Origin: JACPHD01 sp964431805
GTDB taxonomy: Bacteria > Patescibacteriota > Patescibacteriia > Patescibacteriales > GWC2-42-12
DNA length: 55,988 bases
Assembly (NCBI GenBank): GCA_964431805.1
Contig: CAYSKV010000007.1
Span: 1 to 55,988, forward strand
Direction of reading: 5' to 3'
Every line of letters begins with the position of its first letter. Position 1 is the first letter of the stretch. Under the pieces are notes generated by a model that did not search any database, was not told where the DNA came from, and saw only the letters and a list, made by a program, of their open reading frames with translations. Position numbers and translations under genes: made by a program. Shown here one piece after another: positions 34,438 to 42,740 of the stretch.

Positions 34438-37400
34438 ATGAAATTTACCCATCTCCATGTTCATAGCCATTATTCTTTACTCGACGGTTTAACCAAGATT
34501 GATGAATTAATCCAAAAGGCAGTTAATGAGGGTTGTTCCAGTCTAGCTTTAACCGACCATGGCGTAATGTATGGCGCTATAGAGTTTTATCAAAAATGTA
34601 AAAAAGCCGGCATTAAGCCGATTATTGGCGTCGAAGCTTATTTAGCGCCAGGTTCAAGATTTGATAAAAATTCAAAATCCGATGAAAGAAATTATCATTT
34701 AGTGCTTTTAGCTAAGAATGAAATTGGTTATCACAATTTAATTAAATTAACTTCTATCGCGCACTTAGAAGGTTTTTATTATAAACCGAGAATTGATTGG
34801 GAAGTTTTAGAAAAGCATAAAGACGGCATTATAGCTTTAACCGCTTGTTTAGCTGGTGAAATTCCTAAACTTATAGAGGCTGATAAATTAGATAAAGCTA
34901 AAAAAAGAATTTTAGAATATGCTGGACTATTCGGTCCGAGTAATTTTTATTTAGAATTACAAGATCATCCTAATTTAGAGAGCCAAGCTAAAGTAAATCA
35001 AGCTTTAATAAAATTTTCCCGTGAATTAAATATCCCGTTAGTAGCGACTAATGATATCCATTATTTAAATAAAGATGATGATGAAGCGCAGGACGTTTTA
35101 CTTTGTTTACAAACTAAGAAAAAAAAGGAAGATCGAGATAGAATGACCATGATAGGCGGAGATTATTCTTTTAGAAGCGTTAAAGAAATGATTGAGTCTT
35201 TTAAAGATGTTCCCGAAGCGATTGCTAACACCCAAAAAATTGCTGAAGACTGCAACTTAGAAATTGAATTAGGCAAGATTCAACTGCCTTATTTCAGTGT
35301 GCCAGACGGTCAGAATGTTGATAATTATATTAATGAACAATGCCGTCAGGGTTTAATTGACCGATATGGTAAAAATTATGAACAAATTGAGCCGGTTTTA
35401 AAAGAAAGAATGGATTATGAATTGTCGGTTATAAAAAAGATGGGTTGGCCGTCATATTTTTTAATTGTATCCGATTTTGTTAATTGGGCGAAGAATAATA
35501 AAATTGTGGTTGGGCCGGGCAGGGGTTCAGCGGCCGGTTCTTTAGTTTCTTATTTATTAAATATCACTAATATTGATCCGCTTAAATATGATTTATTATT
35601 TGAGCGTTTTTTAAATCCAGATAGAATTTCTATGCCTGATATTGATATGGATTTTGCTGATATTAGGCGCGACGAGGTTTTAAACTATGTAGAGGAAAAA
35701 TACGGCAAAGATCATGTTTCGCAAATAATTACTTTTGGTACCATGGCGGCGCGAGCCGCGATTCGCGATGTCGGACGCGTACTTGGTTATCCTTATGAAT
35801 TATGCGACAAATTAGCTAAGATGATTCCGATGTTTTCTAAAATAAATCAAGCGCTTGAAGAAATCGGTGAATTAAAAGAAATTTATAAAAATGACCAGGG
35901 CGCAAAACAAGTTATTGATTATGCTAAGCGGCTTGAAGGCGTAGCGCGTCATGCCTCAACTCATGCTTGCGGCGTGGTGATTACTAAAGAGCCGTTAACC
36001 GAATATGTACCTTTGCAGTATGCTTCATCATCAGACCGTTCAATTGTTTCGCAATTTTCTTTGCATCCGGTTGAAGATTTGGGATTACTCAAAATGGATT
36101 TTTTAGGCTTAAAAAATTTAACCATTATTGAGTCAGCGATAAAAATTATAAAAAATACTCGGGGGCTTTTAATTAATATTGATAAAATTCCGCAAGACGA
36201 TGAGCTAACTTATAAATTATTTCAGGCCGGAGAGACTACTGGCGTATTTCAATTTGAGTCCAGCGGCATGAAAAGATATTTACGCGATCTTAAGCCGACT
36301 GAATTTGAAGATATTATTGCTATGGTAGCTCTATACCGGCCTGGTCCGATGGAATGGATTCCAGATTATATTAATGGTAAGCATGGCAGAAAGAAGCCGA
36401 ATTATTTGCATCCGAAGCTAAAACCAATTTTAGAAAAAACTCACGGCGTGGCGATTTATCAGGAACAGGTGATGCAGATTGCCCGCGATTTAGCCGGGTT
36501 TACTATGGCCGAAGCTGACGTTTTAAGAAAAGCCGTCGGTAAAAAAATTGTTAAATTATTAGGTGAACAAAAAGAAAAATTTATTGACGGTTGCGTTAAA
36601 AATAGTATTCCCAGCCAACTAGCAGAGAAAATTTTCGCTTTTATTGAGCCGTTCGCCGGCTATGGTTTTAATAGGAGTCATGCCGCTTGCTATGCCTTAA
36701 TTGGTTATCAAACCGCTTATCTAAAAGCGCATTGGCCAACTGAATTTATGGCCGCGTTATTAACCGCTGATCAGCAGAATACCGATCGCATTGCCATTGA
36801 AATTGAGGAGTGTCGGCATATGGGCATAAAAGTTATGGCGCCGGATATAAATCAGTCCTTTGATTCTTTTACTGTAGTAACATCAGGTACAGAAAAAAAT
36901 GTGGCGGTTAATCCAGATGAAGCGCCCGACACCATTCGTTTTGGTCTAAAAGCGGTAAAAAATATCGGCGACCATATTGCCGAAGAAATAATTAAAGAGC
37001 GTAAAAAAAATGGTCCATATAAAGATATTACTGATTTATTAGAAAGGGTTTGCGATAAAGATTTAAATAAAAAATCACTTGAAAGTTTAATTAAATCAGG
37101 CGGTCTTGATAATTTTGGCGAACGCGGAGAACTTTTAGGCAACATGAATAATATTTTAGAATTTAATCGTGAAACTACTAAAACAAAATCAAACGGCCAG
37201 GTGAGTTTATTTTCTGACGCCCCGAGTTTAAATTTCAGCCGTAAACTTAAACTTGAGCAGGCGCCAGCCGCTACTCAACGAGAAAAATTAGCTTGGGAAA
37301 AAGAGTTGCTCGGCCTTTATATTAGCGAGCATCCTTTTTCCGAATTTAAACAATTTTTAAATAAATCGGTTTTGTCTACGGCGCTTTTAGCCGAGCATAA

Positions 37401-38019
37401 ATCAGATCATCAAATTTATGTCGGCGGTGTTATCACTAAAATTAAAAAAATTATAACTCGTTCTAATGAGCCAATGCTTTTTGTTAAAATAGAAGACGCT
37501 AGCGGGAGTTTAGAAATATTAGTTTTCCCTAGCTTATTAAAAGAAAATAATTTAATTTGGCAAGAAGGTAAAGTAGTGCTTTGCCAAGGCAAACTGTCTG
37601 ATAAAGATCAAGAATTTAAATTACTTTGCAATAAAGCGATTGAATTAAATGTTGAAACCGCCGGCGAGGCAATAAAAAAGTTTACGGCTTTAGGTAATGG
37701 AAATGGAAAAAGCTATGGCGAGCCGAGAAAATTTTTTGGTTTTCCTTCGCCAAAATCTTCTCCTAAATCTTCGGTTATGCCGATTTCGAAGTATTTACTT
37801 TTTAAAGATGATAATTTATATATAAATTTAAATTCAAACGTTAGCGCTTTATTATTAGAAAAATTAAAAGAGTTGCTTTTAAAAAATAGTGGTGATAAAA
37901 AAGTATTTTTTAAGCTTTCGTCAGGCGCTGGCGGCAAAATTAATTTGGTTGAGACAGACTATAAGGTGAGTTATGACAAGTCTTTAGCTGAGGCCATAAA
38001 TAACATACTGAGCCATTAG
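34438..38019 (+). CDS. dnaE: DNA polymerase III subunit alpha
   Basis: A 1193-residue replicative polymerase of the DnaE1 type. An N-terminal PHP domain (HLHVHSHYSLLDG) is followed by the palm with GPGRGSAAGSLVSY and the catalytic aspartates in PDIDMDF. The fingers, helix-hairpin-helix and C-terminal OB fold (IYVGGVITKIKKI) follow. The length is typical (about 1160). No separate exonuclease is seen in the window, so proofreading could come from the PHP domain or another gene. Confidence 0.98.
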   Translation: MKFTHLHVHSHYSLLDGLTKIDELIQKAVNEGCSSLALTDHGVMYGAIEFYQKCKKAGIKPIIGVEAYLAPGSRFDKNSKSDERNYHLVLLAKNEIGYHNLIKLTSIAHLEGFYYKPRIDWEVLEKHKDGIIALTACLAGEIPKLIEADKLDKAKKRILEYAGLFGPSNFYLELQDHPNLESQAKVNQALIKFSRELNIPLVATNDIHYLNKDDDEAQDVLLCLQTKKKKEDRDRMTMIGGDYSFRSVKEMIESFKDVPEAIANTQKIAEDCNLEIELGKIQLPYFSVPDGQNVDNYINEQCRQGLIDRYGKNYEQIEPVLKERMDYELSVIKKMGWPSYFLIVSDFVNWAKNNKIVVGPGRGSAAGSLVSYLLNITNIDPLKYDLLFERFLNPDRISMPDIDMDFADIRRDEVLNYVEEKYGKDHVSQIITFGTMAARAAIRDVGRVLGYPYELCDKLAKMIPMFSKINQALEEIGELKEIYKNDQGAKQVIDYAKRLEGVARHASTHACGVVITKEPLTEYVPLQYASSSDRSIVSQFSLHPVEDLGLLKMDFLGLKNLTIIESAIKIIKNTRGLLINIDKIPQDDELTYKLFQAGETTGVFQFESSGMKRYLRDLKPTEFEDIIAMVALYRPGPMEWIPDYINGKHGRKKPNYLHPKLKPILEKTHGVAIYQEQVMQIARDLAGFTMAEADVLRKAVGKKIVKLLGEQKEKFIDGCVKNSIPSQLAEKIFAFIEPFAGYGFNRSHAACYALIGYQTAYLKAHWPTEFMAALLTADQQNTDRIAIEIEECRHMGIKVMAPDINQSFDSFTVVTSGTEKNVAVNPDEAPDTIRFGLKAVKNIGDHIAEEIIKERKKNGPYKDITDLLERVCDKDLNKKSLESLIKSGGLDNFGERGELLGNMNNILEFNRETTKTKSNGQVSLFSDAPSLNFSRKLKLEQAPAATQREKLAWEKELLGLYISEHPFSEFKQFLNKSVLSTALLAEHKSDHQIYVGGVITKIKKIITRSNEPMLFVKIEDASGSLEILVFPSLLKENNLIWQEGKVVLCQGKLSDKDQEFKLLCNKAIELNVETAGEAIKKFTALGNGNGKSYGEPRKFFGFPSPKSSPKSSVMPISKYLLFKDDNLYINLNSNVSALLLEKLKELLLKNSGDKKVFFKLSSGAGGKINLVETDYKVSYDKSLAEAINNILSH

Positions 38020-38071
38020 ACAAAAAATGTAAAAGTTGGTAGAATATAGATATAATATTTTAAATAATTAT

Positions 38072-39373
38072 ATGATGAACGAAGAAAAAAATATTGTCTT
38101 ACCTAAGACTAAGACCAGAAAAACAAAAACTAAAACAGCAAAAAAGGTTAAGGTAAAAAAGATGCCATTTGGCCTAGATAGCAATATGGCGTTAGCTATG
38201 CCAAGGGCTGAATTTAAGGCAAAAGAAAAATCTCCTAATTTTAAATCAAACGAACCAAAAAATATTTATAGAAAAATTGCGGTTAGTTTTATAGTTTTAA
38301 CTTTAATTTTAGTTGCGGCCGTATTATATTTTGGCTTTTCAAAATTAACAATTGTTATTATTCCGTCTCAAGAAAAGATTACTGATACCTCAAGCATTGA
38401 AATAGTTAATCAGGCTAGCAATTCTGCTTTAGCTCCAAATCAAGCTTATGGCATAATTAAAGAAATGCCAGTAGAGCAGACTAAAGAGTTTGCCTCTAGC
38501 GGTAAAGAAATTTTAGGCGAAGAAGTAATTGGCAAAGTAATAATTTTTAATAATTATACAAAAAATCAACCATTGGTAGCTACAACCAGATTACTTACTA
38601 CCGACAATAAACTTTTTAGATTAAAAAATACGGTTAATGTTCCGGCCGGGGGTAAAATAGAAGCTGAGGTTTATGCTGACGTAGCTAAATCGGAAATGGC
38701 GATTGGACCGAGTAAATTTATTCTACCTGGGCTATGGGCTGGCATTCAAGATAAAATTTATGCCGAAAGTAAAGAGGCAATGAAATATAGCCAAAAAGTT
38801 AAGTATAATATAACTCAAAGCGATATTGATAATGCGGTTAGCCAATTAAAGAGCGATCTTTTAGCTAATGCCGAAAAGCAGGCCGGCCAAACTTATAAAG
38901 ATTATACTAAAACCCTATTTAAGGTTGACAATAATTCGGTTGTTCAAGAAGTTAGCGGTAAGGTAGGGGAAGAAAAAGAAAAATTTACTATTAAAATGAA
39001 AGTTATGGTGGCGGTTGTGGCTTTTAATGATGATGAAATTTATAATCAGATTAAAGCCAAATTAATAGCGGAATTAGCCGATGACAAAGAAATTTCTAAA
39101 TTTGATAAACAGGATATGGTTTATACTTTAGTAAATTTTGACATAGCTCAAGCTACGGCTATGGTTAATATTGATTCTACGGCCCAAGTATCTTTAAAGG
39201 ATAGTGCCAATATTATAAAGAAAAATAATTTAACTGGATTAAATTTTGAACAGTTAAAAACTTATTTAAACGGTTTGCCAGAAGTGGCCGGCTACCAAAT
39301 AAATTTTTCCCCTTCATTTATAAAAAAAGCTCCAGATTTAGTTGATCGAATTGAGATAAAAATAAAAAAATAA
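38072..39373 (+). CDS. Single-pass membrane protein with basic N-terminus
   Basis: A 433-residue protein. The first 40 residues are Lys/Thr-rich (KTKTRKTKTKTAKKVKVKK). A membrane helix is near 80-105 (IAVSFIVLTLILVAAVLYFGF), and an external domain of about 320 residues follows. That domain opens with KLTIVIIPSQEKI and contains QPLVATTRLLT and NVPAGGKIEAEVYADV, which resemble the beta-rich Baseplate_J-like domain. I am not sure of the family. A longer frame from a TTG at 38036 is unlikely. It ends 64 bases before tpiA. Confidence 0.7.
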   Translation: MMNEEKNIVLPKTKTRKTKTKTAKKVKVKKMPFGLDSNMALAMPRAEFKAKEKSPNFKSNEPKNIYRKIAVSFIVLTLILVAAVLYFGFSKLTIVIIPSQEKITDTSSIEIVNQASNSALAPNQAYGIIKEMPVEQTKEFASSGKEILGEEVIGKVIIFNNYTKNQPLVATTRLLTTDNKLFRLKNTVNVPAGGKIEAEVYADVAKSEMAIGPSKFILPGLWAGIQDKIYAESKEAMKYSQKVKYNITQSDIDNAVSQLKSDLLANAEKQAGQTYKDYTKTLFKVDNNSVVQEVSGKVGEEKEKFTIKMKVMVAVVAFNDDEIYNQIKAKLIAELADDKEISKFDKQDMVYTLVNFDIAQATAMVNIDSTAQVSLKDSANIIKKNNLTGLNFEQLKTYLNGLPEVAGYQINFSPSFIKKAPDLVDRIEIKIKK

Positions 39374-39437
39374 ATTATAATAGATTTAATTGAATTAAGA
39401 TAATTTGTCTAATTAGATTAATTATTAATTTTAAAAT

Positions 39438-40205
39438 ATGTCAACAAAAAAATATATTATTGCTAATTGGAAAATGAATTTAAGTTTAGCTGATACTTTA
39501 AGTTTGGCGAAAAAATTTAAAGAAAAATTTGCTGGTTTTGATAAGGGGGAAGTGGCGATTTGCCCATCAACTTTAGCTTTAAGCGAAGTCGCTAAAATCT
39601 TAAAAGGCAGTAAAGTTGCTTTAGGCGCACAAAATGTATTTTGGGAGGAACTAGGCGCTTATACTGGCGAGGTATCGCCAAATATGCTAGTCGAAGTAGG
39701 CTGCCGTTATGTTATTATAGGTCATAGCGAAAGAAGAAAATATTTATATGAAAATTATGAAGTAATAAATGAGAAAGTTAGAGCGGTTGTTAAAAATGAA
39801 AAGTTAATCCCCGTAATTTGCATCGGCGAAAGTTGGGAGGAAAGAAAAACCGATCGACGCGATTTTGTTTTAGTTGAACAGCTCGAGCAGGCTTTATCTG
39901 GCTTAAAAGTTTTTGGCGATCAGCAAATTATTATTGCTTACGAGCCGATTTGGGCGATTGGCACAGGCACAGCCATCGAGCCGGCTGAAGCCGAGTATGC
40001 GCATAAAATTATTAAGTTAGCTTTAAATGATATTTTTGGCATGCAAGTGGTCAGCAAAAATTTCAAAGTAATTTATGGCGGCAGTATTAATTCTGAAAAT
40101 GTTAAAAGTTTTGCTAAGCTAGAAGGTATGGATGGTTTATTAGTCGGAGGCGCTAGTTTAAAAGTCGATGAATTTTTAAAAGTCGCTAAAGAAATAACTA
40201 AATAA
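39438..40205 (+). CDS. tpiA: Triosephosphate isomerase
   Basis: A 255-residue TIM barrel that interconverts dihydroxyacetone phosphate and glyceraldehyde 3-phosphate. The catalytic Lys is in ANWKMN, His in IGHSERR and Glu in AYEPIWAIGTG; the phosphate loop YGGSIN and LVGGASL follow. The length is standard. Its glycolytic partner fba follows after a gap with alternative hairpins. Confidence 0.97.
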   Translation: MSTKKYIIANWKMNLSLADTLSLAKKFKEKFAGFDKGEVAICPSTLALSEVAKILKGSKVALGAQNVFWEELGAYTGEVSPNMLVEVGCRYVIIGHSERRKYLYENYEVINEKVRAVVKNEKLIPVICIGESWEERKTDRRDFVLVEQLEQALSGLKVFGDQQIIIAYEPIWAIGTGTAIEPAEAEYAHKIIKLALNDIFGMQVVSKNFKVIYGGSINSENVKSFAKLEGMDGLLVGGASLKVDEFLKVAKEITK

Positions 40206-40267
40206 ACCCCCACACTTAAATGCAAATTTTAAGTATGGGGAAATAATTAATTAATAAGTGTGGGGGT
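40206..40267 (+). promoter_or_regulatory. Alternative hairpins in the tpiA-fba gap
   Basis: ACCCCCACACTTA (40206-40218) is perfectly complementary to TAAGTGTGGGGGT (40255-40267), 13 bp. The same left arm can instead pair with TTTAAGTATGGGG (40228-40240) with one mismatch. The distal arm carries GGGGGT, 5 bases before the fba ATG, where it could act as ribosome-binding site. The two folds therefore hide or free it. No T run follows, so translational control is more likely than termination. Confidence 0.6.
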
Positions 40268-40272
40268 AAAAT

Positions 40273-41148
40273 ATGCTAGTTCACATAAAAGATTTAGTCA
40301 AAGATGCTAAAAAAAATGGATATGCTATCGGAGCGTTTAATATTACTAATTTAGAATCAGTTTTAGGCGTGGCTCAAGCGGCGGTTAAAGCAGGTTCTCC
40401 GGCGATTATCCAGGTTTCGGAAAGCGCGATAGAGTATATGGGGCTTAAGCCGATTACCCATATAGTTTCTACGGTAGCGAAAAATGTGGCGGCTAATGTG
40501 CCAATCGCTTTGCATCTTGATCACGGCACAAGTTTTGAAACTGTTTTTGAATGCATTAAATCAGGTTTTACCTCGGTTCATATCGATGCTTCTAATTTGC
40601 CCTTAGATGAAAATATTAGTTTAACTAAGCAAGTTGTTAAAGTGGCTCATGCAAAAAAAGTTTGGGTTCAGGGTGAAGTCGGCTCTATTGTCGGATCCCA
40701 TGGCGATATAAAAAGTAAGCTTAAAGAAATACCATTAGCCAAATTAGACGACGTCGTTGAGTTTGTCAGGCAGACAAAAGTTGATACTATTGCAGCGGCT
40801 GTTGGTACGGCTCATGGAGTACACGCCAATGAAGATATTGTTTTTAGTTTATTAAAAAATATAGAAAAAAAAGTTAAAATACCTTTCGTCTTGCATGGCG
40901 GTTCCGGCGTGCCAGACGCAAAAATAAAAAAAGCTATTAAAGAAGGTGTAGATATTATTAATGTCGGCACCGATTTAAAGGTGGCTTTTTGCCGTACCTT
41001 AATTGGTGTTTGTTTAAAAAATAAGCAAGAAACCGATCCTAGAAATTTATTAAAACCAACGATTGCCGCTATTGAAAAAGTAGTTTTTGAGAAGATGATA
41101 TTATTCGGTAGTGCTGGGCGAGCTAATGGTCGGAAAGTAGAAACTTAA
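40273..41148 (+). CDS. fba: Class II fructose-bisphosphate aldolase
   Basis: A 291-residue zinc aldolase cleaving fructose 1,6-bisphosphate to the two triose phosphates. Zinc ligands are in LHLDHG and in FVLHGGSG; the GEVGSIVGSHGD loop and INVGTDLK phosphate site are present. The length is typical. It acts directly before TpiA in glycolysis. Confidence 0.97.
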   Translation: MLVHIKDLVKDAKKNGYAIGAFNITNLESVLGVAQAAVKAGSPAIIQVSESAIEYMGLKPITHIVSTVAKNVAANVPIALHLDHGTSFETVFECIKSGFTSVHIDASNLPLDENISLTKQVVKVAHAKKVWVQGEVGSIVGSHGDIKSKLKEIPLAKLDDVVEFVRQTKVDTIAAAVGTAHGVHANEDIVFSLLKNIEKKVKIPFVLHGGSGVPDAKIKKAIKEGVDIINVGTDLKVAFCRTLIGVCLKNKQETDPRNLLKPTIAAIEKVVFEKMILFGSAGRANGRKVET

Positions 41149-41153
41149 TTTTT

Positions 41154-42017
41154 ATGTATAATATAATTCCTTTATTATTAATTTTAATTAGTTTAGTGAT
41201 AATTATTGTTATTGTAAGCAGAAAATTTTCGGTTCTGGCTGCTTTAGATGTGGAAAGCATACCAGCCGAAAAAGAAGCTAAATTTAAAGAAAGAATTATT
41301 TCTAACCGTTTAAAGAGGAATGTTATAAAATATTGGTCCAATCTAGTTAGAATTTCAACGCCTTTAGGAAAATCAATTAGCGATTATTTTAAAGCAAAAT
41401 TGCAAAAACTTCATCAGGCGAAAAATGTTTATCAGACGAGTGAACGAGTTGAAGCTCCAGAAACAATTGATCAGTTATTTTCTCAGGCCGAAGAATTAAA
41501 AAAACGTGACGACTTGGATTCGGCGGAAAAGAAATATATTGAAATAATCGGTTTAGATAGTAAAAATTTAAAAGCTTTTAAAGAATTAGGGCGGGTATAT
41601 TTTGAGAAAAAAGAATTTGAAGAAGCTAAACAAACTTTTGAGCATATATTAAAATTAAAAGAAGACGACGAAGATATTTATGAAAATTTAGCGCAAATTG
41701 CTAAAGAAGAAGGTAATTTAGATGAAGCGCGCGATGAATATCTAAAATCTCTTAATGTTAATAAACAAAACGCTCAAACTTATTTTAGTTTAGCCGAAAT
41801 TTATCAAGCCATGAGTAAAATGCCCGAGGCTGTAAAAACTTTAAAAAAAGCGCTAAAAATAGAGCCGGCCAACCCTAGATACCTTGACACTATGTTAGAA
41901 ATCAGTATAATTATAAAAGATAAAGCGTTGGCTTCGGCTACTTACGAAAATCTCTTAAAAGCCAATCCAGAGAACAATAAGCTTGAAGAATTTAAGAAAA
42001 AGATTGACGAATTATAG
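41154..42017 (+). CDS. Membrane-anchored TPR protein
   Basis: A 287-residue protein. One membrane helix is at residues 3-23, a basic linker follows, then at least four TPR repeats from about residue 100 to 270. Examples are LFSQAEELKKRDDLDSAEKKY, AFKELGRVYFEKKEFEEA, IYENLAQIAKEEGNLDEA and TYFSLAEIYQAMSKMPEA. TPRs mediate protein binding; the partner is unknown. It starts 5 bases after the fba stop. Confidence 0.85.
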   Translation: MYNIIPLLLILISLVIIIVIVSRKFSVLAALDVESIPAEKEAKFKERIISNRLKRNVIKYWSNLVRISTPLGKSISDYFKAKLQKLHQAKNVYQTSERVEAPETIDQLFSQAEELKKRDDLDSAEKKYIEIIGLDSKNLKAFKELGRVYFEKKEFEEAKQTFEHILKLKEDDEDIYENLAQIAKEEGNLDEARDEYLKSLNVNKQNAQTYFSLAEIYQAMSKMPEAVKTLKKALKIEPANPRYLDTMLEISIIIKDKALASATYENLLKANPENNKLEEFKKKIDEL

Positions 42018-42045
42018 AAAAATTTTTTAATTTTTAGTTATAATA

Positions 42046-42090
42046 TATCTCGCTCGGCGAGATAATTTTCAATCCCGAATATTCGGGATT
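42046..42090 (+). promoter_or_regulatory. Two hairpins before tRNA-Thr
   Basis: TATCTCGC/GCGAGATA (42046-42064, loop TCG) and the 20-base palindrome AATCCCGAATATTCGGGATT (42071-42090). A TATAAT at 42039-42044 without a clear -35 box lies just upstream. They may be processing sites or part of the promoter region of the tRNA cluster. Confidence 0.45.
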
Positions 42091-42114
42091 TAATATTTAG
42101 AGTCATAATTTATT

Positions 42115-42187
42115 GCCGTTGTAGCTCAGCTGGTAGAGCAACTCCATGGTAAGGAGTAGGTCCGCGGTTCAATTCCGCGCAACGGCT
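42115..42187 (+). tRNA. tRNA-Thr (GGT)
   Basis: 73 nt. Acceptor GCCGTTG/CAACGGC, discriminator T, anticodon stem ACTCC/GGAGT with loop ATGGTAA, anticodon GGT. CCA not encoded. Confidence 0.95.
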
Positions 42188-42200
42188 CAAGGATTTATTA

Positions 42201-42283
42201 GGGTGGATACCAAAGCGGTCAACTGGGACAGACTGTAAATCTGTTGGCTTACGCCTTCGTAGGTTCAAATCCTACTCCACCCA
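42201..42283 (+). tRNA. tRNA-Tyr (GTA)
   Basis: 83 nt with a long variable arm. Acceptor GGGTGGA/TCCACCC, discriminator A, anticodon loop CTGTAAA, anticodon GTA. CCA not encoded. Lies 13 bases after tRNA-Thr. Confidence 0.95.
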
Positions 42284-42296
42284 CATAATTAAATTT

Positions 42297-42402
42297 TTAA
42301 CAACTTTTTTAGAAAAAGTTTTTAATATTTTCAAAAATATAACGTATCAGCTTAAAATTTAATAGCTGGCTAAGCCCTACGGCCATTAAATTTTAAGCTG
42401 AT
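42297..42402 (+). ncRNA. Repeated structured leader element, copy 4 (before rpmG)
   Basis: 106 nt, ending 9 nt before the rpmG start. Hairpin 1 (42297-42325) has one mismatch and loop TAG. Stem 3 (42346-42363 with 42385-42402) is 18 perfect pairs. Positions 5 and 6 are G-C and C-G where copies 1-2 have A-T and G-C, so both partners changed. The cap hairpin is TGGC/GCCC with one mismatch at its base, and invariant CTACGGCC follows. Confidence 0.8.
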
Positions 42403-42411
42403 AATAAAATT

Positions 42412-42567
42412 ATGTCACAAGATAATTTAATAAAAATGGAGTGTACGGTTTGTAAGCGCGTTAACTATTTTTCAAGAAAGAATAAAAAGACTCTTAAAAA
42501 TAGACTTGAACTTAGTAAATTCTGCGTGCATTGCAAGAAGCACACAATTCATAAAGAAACCAAATAA
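42412..42567 (+). CDS. rpmG: 50S ribosomal protein L33
   Basis: A 51-residue zinc-type L33. Two Cys pairs (CTVCKR and CVHCKKHT) bind zinc, and ELSKFCVHCKKHTIHKETK is the conserved C-terminus. Placed between tRNA-Tyr and tRNA-Trp, as in many bacteria where rpmG stands in the tRNA-secE-nusG region. Here secE and nusG do not follow. The structured leader ends 9 bases before the start. Confidence 0.95.
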   Translation: MSQDNLIKMECTVCKRVNYFSRKNKKTLKNRLELSKFCVHCKKHTIHKETK

Positions 42568-42572
42568 ATTTT

Positions 42573-42598
42573 TAGGGGCACAAAATTTTGTGCCCCTA
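42573..42598. repeat. Perfect palindrome after rpmG
   Basis: TAGGGGCACAAAA (42573-42585) and TTTTGTGCCCCTA (42586-42598). It may end or process the rpmG mRNA before tRNA-Trp. Shares its core with the dnaE leader hairpin at 34404. Confidence 0.7.
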
Positions 42599-42608
42599 TA
42601 GTGAATTT

Positions 42609-42679
42609 GCGGGCGTAGTATAATGGTAGTACAGAGGTCTCCAAAACCTCTGGCGTGGGTTCGATTCCTACCGCCCGTG
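42609..42679 (+). tRNA. tRNA-Trp (CCA)
   Basis: 71 nt plus a following CCA at 42680-42682. Acceptor GCGGGCG/CGCCCGT with a terminal G-U pair, discriminator G as expected for Trp, anticodon loop CTCCAAA, anticodon CCA. Encoded CCA may be chance, since the other three tRNAs lack it. Confidence 0.95.
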
Positions 42680-42689
42680 CCAAAAAGAA

Positions 42690-42722
42690 AAAAGGCTTCG
42701 ATTAATCGAAGCCTTTTGCGTC
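42690..42722. terminator. Bidirectional terminator after tRNA-Trp
   Basis: AAAAGGCTTCGATT (42690-42703) and AATCGAAGCCTTTT (42704-42717). It also faces the end of the minus-strand lipoprotein gene. Confidence 0.85.
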
Positions 42723-42740
42723 TTTTTATTGTTTTTTATT

